Shown here: piece after piece, positions 50,382-64,000 of the stretch
How the letters are laid out: every line of letters starts with the position of its first letter
Numbering within the stretch: position 1 is the first letter of the stretch
Translations under genes and position numbers: made by a program
The notes under the pieces: generated by a model
Seen by the model: only the letters and a program-made list of their open reading frames with translations
Databases searched by the model: none
Told to the model about the DNA's origin: nothing
Origin: DATIUV01 sp049322755
GTDB lineage: Bacteria; Pseudomonadota; Gammaproteobacteria; Burkholderiales; UBA6910
NCBI GenBank assembly: GCA_049322755.1
Contig: JBMOQX010000017.1
Coordinates: 1-64,000 of the forward strand
DNA: 64,000 nucleotides
Direction: 5' to 3'

Positions 50382-50759
50382 TCACCCTTGCTTGGGCCGC
50401 TTCGCGCCATACTTGGAGCGCGCCTGCTTGCGGTCCTTGACCCCTGCCGTATCGAGGCTGCCGCGCACGATGTGATAGCGCACGCCGGGCAGGTCCTTGA
50501 CACGGCCGCCGCGGATGAGCACCACCGAGTGCTCCTGCAGGTTGTGGCCCTCGCCGCCGATGTAGCTGCTGACCTCGAAGCCGTTGGTCAGGCGGACGCG
50601 GGCGACTTTCCGCAGCGCCGAGTTGGGCTTTTTCGGCGTGGTCGTGTACACGCGCGTGCACACTCCCCGCTTCTGCGGAGAACCGCCCAGCGCGGGCACT
50701 TTGCTCTTGACGCGCTTTGCCACGCGCGGCTTGCGCACAAGCTGGTTTGTCGTCGGCAT
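50382..50759 (-). CDS. rpsL: 30S ribosomal protein S12
   Basis: Decoding-centre protein, 125 aa. Residues linked to streptomycin response are wild-type: the Lys in TPKKPNSALRKVARV and the Lys in GGRVKDLPGVRYH. First gene of the str group, separated from rpoC by an intrinsic terminator, so its promoter should lie in 50760-50833. Confidence 0.98.
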   Translation of the reverse strand: MPTTNQLVRKPRVAKRVKSKVPALGGSPQKRGVCTRVYTTTPKKPNSALRKVARVRLTNGFEVSSYIGGEGHNLQEHSVVLIRGGRVKDLPGVRYHIVRGSLDTAGVKDRKQARSKYGAKRPKQG

Positions 50760-50833
50760 GGTCTCTCGTGATTACCTTCACTCCATCGGCCTTCCGGGGG
50801 AGCGGCGCTCGCCAGCGGGGGTTCCGATGCTGC

Positions 50834-50865
50834 AAAAAACCCGGGACGGCACCGAGGCCGTCCCG
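50834..50865 (-). terminator. Intrinsic terminator after rpoC
   Basis: Perfect nine-bp stem (50842-50850 / 50857-50865, six-base loop) followed on the minus strand by six U residues (A run 50834-50839). It lies about 90 bases beyond the rpoC stop and separates rpoBC from the str operon. Confidence 0.92.
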
Positions 50866-50956
50866 AGCGGATCTTCGGATTTTCGGGGCGCACCCGGCGG
50901 AGAACCGGGCCGGCACCAAAAAAGACTGTGAATTTTATGGGGTTAAGCCAACCCTG

Positions 50957-55198
<4,242 letters not shown>

Positions 55199-55260
55199 GG
55201 TTCCTCCGTTGAGGGCGTTGCGCAGGTTTCGATTGCGTTCAGCTCGTCGCTACGCAACCC

Positions 55261-59334
<4,074 letters not shown>

Positions 59335-59490
59335 AGCTTCTCCACCACAGGGGAAGGGATACGCGAGCAGAAGGCTAACGACAGCCCAGAGGTCCCGAAG
59401 TTCTTCGGTTCTACTCTAACCCTCTGATCCAAATGCATCTCTCGCAGTCCGGAGCAGACCCCGAAGGGCGCCGCCCCTAAAGCGGGAAAA

Positions 59491-59515
59491 GGCCGGCGGG
59501 TTTTGCCCGCCAGCC
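59491..59515 (-). terminator. Attenuator-like hairpin between rplL and rpoB
   Basis: Six-bp stem GGCGGG (59495-59500) with CCCGCC (59506-59511), five-base loop, followed on the minus strand by a short UUUU within a C-rich stretch. It lies about 70 bases after the rplL stop. In E. coli a partial terminator at the same place lowers rpoBC expression relative to the ribosomal genes; the same role is inferred here. Confidence 0.6.
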
Positions 59516-59582
59516 TGTCCCTAGGCGCTGCGGGGGCAATCCCCGCAGCGCTGCTTGCTCCAACTCTGCTTGGCGGCCGCCG

Positions 59583-59966
<384 letters not shown>

Positions 59967-59999
59967 GGTTGGTCTCCTTAATTCACGCTGCCCGGGCCG

Positions 60000-60536
60000 T
60001 CAAGCGGCGGCCCCGGATTTTTCCTTTTGATCACGCACGGCCGCCAGCGTCCGAACGAATCGGGCCGGCACTTCGTTGAGCGTGCGCACGAACTGGCCGA
60101 CGGGTGCCTGCATGGTCGCCATGAGCTTCGCCAGCAGTTCCTCGCGGCTGGGCATCTGCGCCAGACTGGCGACGTCCTTGGCAGACATCACGTAGTTGCG
60201 CATGGCGCCCGCCTTGATGACGAACTGCTCGTTACTCTTGGCGAAGTCGTGCAGGACCTTTGCCAGGGCCACCGGATCTGGGCTGATGCCGTACGCCAGG
60301 GGGCCGGACATATGCTCCGCCAGCCCCGCAAACGGCGTTTCCGCCACCGCCCGCCGCGCCAAGGTGTTCTTCAGCACCCGCAGGTACACTCCAGACTTGC
60401 GCGCGTTCGCACGCAATGCCGTCATGTGCGCCACCGTCATGCCGGCGTACTGCGCGAGTACGATGGCCTGCGCGTCGACGAGCTGAGCACCCACCTCGGC
60501 GACCAGGGCTTGCTTCTCTTCCAGTTTCAGAGCCAA
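60000..60536 (-). CDS. rplJ: 50S ribosomal protein L10
   Basis: Stalk base protein that anchors L7/L12, 178 aa: MALKLEEKQALVAEVGAQLV, GVYLRVLKNTLARRAV, C-terminal helix binding L12 dimers. L10 with L12 represses its own translation by binding the leader at 60537-60805. Confidence 0.98.
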   Translation of the reverse strand: MALKLEEKQALVAEVGAQLVDAQAIVLAQYAGMTVAHMTALRANARKSGVYLRVLKNTLARRAVAETPFAGLAEHMSGPLAYGISPDPVALAKVLHDFAKSNEQFVIKAGAMRNYVMSAKDVASLAQMPSREELLAKLMATMQAPVGQFVRTLNEVPARFVRTLAAVRDQKEKSGAAA

Positions 60537-60805
60537 GGTCTACCTCCTTCCATCGATGCGCGGCGGCAAATCGGAATTTGCCCACCGCTCACCGGGTTAC
60601 GACAACGGCGACCTTCGCTCAGGAACCAACCGCGGCTGATTTCCTGCCATCGGGTACGCCATCTGCGTGGGACGGGCGCCAGCGAGACGCCTCGATTAAG
60701 CCCTCGCGGGGCTCCTACGGTCTTTGACAACCCCGCCCCTCGCGCTGCGAGGAACAGGCCCAAAGTCTGTCTCGGCGCCCCGGCATTGCGGGGACGCCGT
60801 GTGCA
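60537..60805 (-). ncRNA. L10 leader (rplJ-rplL autoregulatory mRNA leader)
   Basis: The 269-base gap between rplA and rplJ. On the minus strand it contains ACCGTAGGAGCCCCGCGAGG and CACGCAGATGGCGTACCCG elements, like the conserved core of the proteobacterial L10 leader that binds the L10-L12 complex. Near the rplA end are a bulged stem (60778-60782 / 60789-60793) and a perfect six-bp hairpin (60738-60743 / 60747-60752). The assignment is from memory of the motif plus position. Confidence 0.65.
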
Positions 60806-61501
60806 CTACGCCTGCAGCGTCGAGTTGTCGACGCGCACACCGGCCCCCATGGTGCTGGAGACCGAAATCTTCTTCAGGTACACGCCCTTCGCGCCGGCAG
60901 GCCTGGCCTTCTGCAGTGCGCCCACCAGGGCCACCAGGTTCTCCTTCAACGCTTCCGGCGTGAACGAGGCGCGCCCGATCGTGCAGTGGACGACGCCGCC
61001 CTTGTCGGCGCGGTACTGCACCTGGCCGGCCTTGGCGTTCTTCACCGCAGTGGCCACATCCTGGGTCACGGTTCCCACCTTCGGGTTCGGCATCAGCCCG
61101 CGCGGGCCCAGAATCTGGCCCAGCTGGCCCACCACCCGCATGGCATCGGGTGTCGCGATGGCGACGTCGAAATCGATCGTTCCCGCCTTCACTTTCTCCG
61201 CCAGGTCATCGAGCCCGACGATGTCTGCGCCAGCCGCCTGCGCTTCCTTGGCCTTCTCGCCCTGGGTGAACACGGCGACCCGCACTTTCTTGCCGGTTCC
61301 TGCAGGCAACACCACCGCGCCGCGCACCACCTGGTCGGACTTGCGGACGTCGACGCCAAGGTTGATGGCGACGTCGATGGATTCGTCGAATTTCGCCGTG
61401 GCCGTGGACTTGGCCAGCTGCAGCGCTTCCATGACGGGGTAGTTGCGCGCGCGGTCCACCTGGGCCAGCACCGCCTTGGATCTCTTGCTCAAGCGCGCCA
61501 T
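60806..61501 (-). CDS. rplA: 50S ribosomal protein L1
   Basis: L1-stalk protein that moves E-site tRNA, 231 aa: FDESIDVAINLGVDVRKSDQ, RGLMPNPKVGTVTQDV, ISVSSTMGAGVRVD. One base after rplK. In E. coli L1 also represses rplKA. Confidence 0.98.
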   Translation of the reverse strand: MARLSKRSKAVLAQVDRARNYPVMEALQLAKSTATAKFDESIDVAINLGVDVRKSDQVVRGAVVLPAGTGKKVRVAVFTQGEKAKEAQAAGADIVGLDDLAEKVKAGTIDFDVAIATPDAMRVVGQLGQILGPRGLMPNPKVGTVTQDVATAVKNAKAGQVQYRADKGGVVHCTIGRASFTPEALKENLVALVGALQKARPAGAKGVYLKKISVSSTMGAGVRVDNSTLQA

Positions 61502-61502
61502 G

Positions 61503-61934
61503 TCACACCCCCTCCACTTCGACGCCCATGCTGCGGGCGCTACCGGCCACGGTGCGCACCGCCGCGTCGAGGTCGGCCGCCGTCAGGTCCGGCATCTTCG
61601 CCTTCGCGATGCTCTCCGCCTGGGCGCGCGTCAGCTTGCCCACCTTGTCGACGTGGGGCTTCGCGCTGCCCTTCTCCAGGCCGATGGCCTTCCGGATCAG
61701 CACCGACGCCGGCGGCGTCTTCATGATGAACGTGAAGCTCTTGTCCGCGTAAGCGGTGATGATCACCGGCACCGGCAGCCCGGGCTCCATGCCCTGGGTC
61801 TGGGCGTTGAACGCCTTGCAGAACTCCATGATGTTGAGGCCGCGCTGGCCCAGCGCCGGGCCGATGGGGGGGCTGGGATTCGCCTTGCCCGCCGGCACCT
61901 GCAGCTTCACGTAACCGACAATCTTCTTTGCCAT
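61503..61934 (-). CDS. rplK: 50S ribosomal protein L11
   Basis: GTPase-centre protein, 143 aa: VKLQVPAGKANPSPPIGPAL with thiostrepton-site prolines, then IMEFCKAFNAQTQ and C-terminal RNA-binding domain ending SARSMGVEVEGV. Needed for RelA activation in enteric bacteria. Confidence 0.98.
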   Translation of the reverse strand: MAKKIVGYVKLQVPAGKANPSPPIGPALGQRGLNIMEFCKAFNAQTQGMEPGLPVPVIITAYADKSFTFIMKTPPASVLIRKAIGLEKGSAKPHVDKVGKLTRAQAESIAKAKMPDLTAADLDAAVRTVAGSARSMGVEVEGV

Positions 61935-62104
61935 GACAACTCCTGTTCGGGTCCAAGCGCCCGTTCGCCCTTGCTACTGGGGCTCCCCGTCAACGCGGCC
62001 TCGGTTCCTTTTCGCAAACCGCACCGGGCCGCCCCGCGCGCTTCGCCACATCCGTCCCCCCGAGCCGATCGCGGGAAAAACCGCGCAATCCGACCCCGAG
62101 GCCG
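61935..62104 (-). promoter_or_regulatory. rplK leader region
   Basis: 170-base gap between nusG and rplK with a five-bp hairpin (62070-62074 / 62081-62085, loop GAAAAA). In E. coli this leader carries the promoter of rplKA and the L1 repressor site. Neither was clearly recognised here; only its position supports the role. Confidence 0.35.
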
Positions 62105-62638
62105 TTACGCCTTCTCCACCTGGCCGAAGTCCAGTTCGACCGGCGTCGAGCGGCCGAAGATGGACACCGCCACCCGCAGCTTGCTCTTGTCGTAATTCAC
62201 GTCCTCCACCGTGCCGTGAAAATCCGTGAACGGGCCTTCCTTCACGCGCACCATCTCGCCCACCTCGAACAGGACCTTGGGCTTGGGCTTCTCGACCCCC
62301 TCCTGGATCTGGTGCAGGATGGCGTCGACTTCCTTCTGGCTGATCGGCGTCGGCTTGGTGGCCGTGCCGCCGACGAAGCCGGTGACTTTCGGCGTGCTCT
62401 TCACCAGGTGCCAGGACTCGTCGGTCATCTCCATCTCGACCAGCACGTAACCCGGGAAGAACTTGCGCTCGGAGATGGCCTTCTGCCCGCTTTTCATCTC
62501 CACCACCTCTTCAACGGGCACCATGATCTCGCCGAACTGGTCCTGCAGCCCGGAACGCTCGATGCGCTCCTTGAGGGCACGCTGGACGCTCTTCTCGAAA
62601 CCCGAGTAGGCGTGAACGACGTACCAGCGCTTGGTCAT
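62105..62638 (-). CDS. nusG: Transcription termination/antitermination factor NusG
   Basis: RNA polymerase-bound processivity factor linking transcription to Rho and to ribosomal S10, 177 aa. NGN domain (KRWYVVHAYSGFEKSVQRAL, FFPGYVLVEMEM) and C-terminal KOW (EGPFTDFHGTVEDVNYDKSK). The ATG at 62638 overlaps the secE stop by four bases. Confidence 0.98.
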   Translation of the reverse strand: MTKRWYVVHAYSGFEKSVQRALKERIERSGLQDQFGEIMVPVEEVVEMKSGQKAISERKFFPGYVLVEMEMTDESWHLVKSTPKVTGFVGGTATKPTPISQKEVDAILHQIQEGVEKPKPKVLFEVGEMVRVKEGPFTDFHGTVEDVNYDKSKLRVAVSIFGRSTPVELDFGQVEKA

Positions 62639-63009
62639 GCGTCCCCCTGCCCCAACAGCAACCGCAACGCGTAGGCAAGCCCCGCGTCCACCAGCCACAT
62701 GAACACCGCCATCACCACGACGAACGCCAGCACGATGCCGGTGGTCTGCAGCGTTTCCTTGCGCGTCGGCCAGACCACGCGCTTGGTCTCTTCCGCCGAT
62801 TCCTTGGAAAACGCGACAAAGTCCTTGCCCGGCGCGGTGAACCAGCCCACGACCGCGGCCGCCGCAACCCCCGCCAGCACCGCGAGAACGCGCACTACGA
62901 GCGGGCTTTCGCCGAGGTAATAGAAGCCGGCGATGCCGGCCGCCACCAGCAGCAGGGCTACGGAGATCTTGATCTTGTCGGCTACGGATACGCCGATGGT
63001 TTCTGCCAC
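62635..63009 (-). CDS. secE: Preprotein translocase subunit SecE
   Basis: SecYEG subunit, 124 aa with three hydrophobic segments (about 12-33, 35-52 and 90-112), the long enteric-like form. The conserved cytosolic helix reads SAEETKRVVWPTRKETLQT. Start is GTG at 63009; the frame open to 63096 runs into the tRNA and is rejected. Coupled to nusG. Confidence 0.96.
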   Translation of the reverse strand: MAETIGVSVADKIKISVALLLVAAGIAGFYYLGESPLVVRVLAVLAGVAAAAVVGWFTAPGKDFVAFSKESAEETKRVVWPTRKETLQTTGIVLAFVVVMAVFMWLVDAGLAYALRLLLGQGDA

Positions 63010-63066
63010 GTTCGCTCGCTCTTTGTATTGCCGCCCGCGGGCGGAGTCATCTCTGTTGCTGTCGGG

Positions 63067-63142
63067 TGGCAGGCCAGGAGGGTCTCGAACCCCCAACCTT
63101 CGGTTTTGGAGACCGACGCTCTACCAATTGAGCTACTGGCCT
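63067..63142 (-). tRNA. tRNA-Trp (anticodon CCA)
   Basis: 76-base tRNA with encoded CCA end. Acceptor stem AGGCCAG / CTGGCCT, D arm GCTC...GAGC, anticodon stem TCGGT / ACCGA with loop CTCCAAA (anticodon CCA), T arm GGGGG TTCGAGA CCCTC with one G-T pair, discriminator G. Position between tuf and secE is the usual one in proteobacteria. Confidence 0.97.
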
Positions 63143-63202
63143 GCGCTAAAGGGTGCGTGAGCTTCTCGCCCACTCGCCGGCGCGTGCACCGGCGGGCGGT
63201 CA

Positions 63203-64000
<798 letters not shown>

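Overview
The window is GC-rich bacterial chromosome, almost certainly from a betaproteobacterium with a sulfur-oxidising (thiosulfate) capacity. Three things point there. The ribosomal/RNA polymerase block (tuf, tRNA-Trp, secE, nusG, rplKAJL, rpoBC, rpsLG, fusA, tuf, then S10-spc-alpha genes) runs unbroken as in betaproteobacteria. The pairs fmdB-DUF502-aspS-nudB and uvrA divergent from MFS-ssb are typical of that class. A type-II soxXAK set is also present. No insertion sequence, phage, CRISPR array or plasmid gene was seen. Coding density is high and no gene-free stretch exceeds about 275 bases.

Left part (1-8.4 kb): a probable catabolic operon on the minus strand. In transcription order it is lutA, lutB, a CoA-acylating semialdehyde dehydrogenase, a D-2-hydroxyacid dehydrogenase, lutC, a Kef-type cation/proton antiporter and a TRAP substrate-binding protein. 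A divergent IclR regulator at 8.4-9.2 kb, with a perfect palindrome just upstream, probably controls it. The set looks like import and oxidation of a 2-hydroxy or dicarboxylic acid; the true substrate is not readable from sequence.

9.2-14.4 kb holds an EgtD-like histidine methyltransferase, a PBP7-type endopeptidase, an Atm1-type ABC exporter and an MBL-fold hydrolase. 14.4-17.6 kb is the sox region: soxX, soxA (one CXXCH) and the small lipoprotein gene soxK form one unit ending in an intrinsic terminator. Beyond the terminator lies a second gene encoding a single polypeptide with a SoxX-like and a two-heme SoxA-like half. No soxYZ, soxB or soxCD is in the window.

17.7-32.5 kb is housekeeping: an EEP nuclease, a START-domain protein, nadA, nudB, aspS, DUF502 and fmdB (minus); a MaoC-Pta fusion (plus); ssb and an MFS transporter (minus); uvrA and a glycerate kinase (plus); DUF488 and SAM hydroxide adenosyltransferase (minus).

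32.5-64 kb is a translation and transcription super-cluster, all on the minus strand: rplQ back to a second, truncated tuf copy at the right edge. An intrinsic terminator follows rplQ, another separates rpoC from rpsL, and an attenuator-like hairpin lies between rplL and rpoB. An L10-type leader precedes rplJ. The two tuf copies match at every base compared, which indicates gene conversion.
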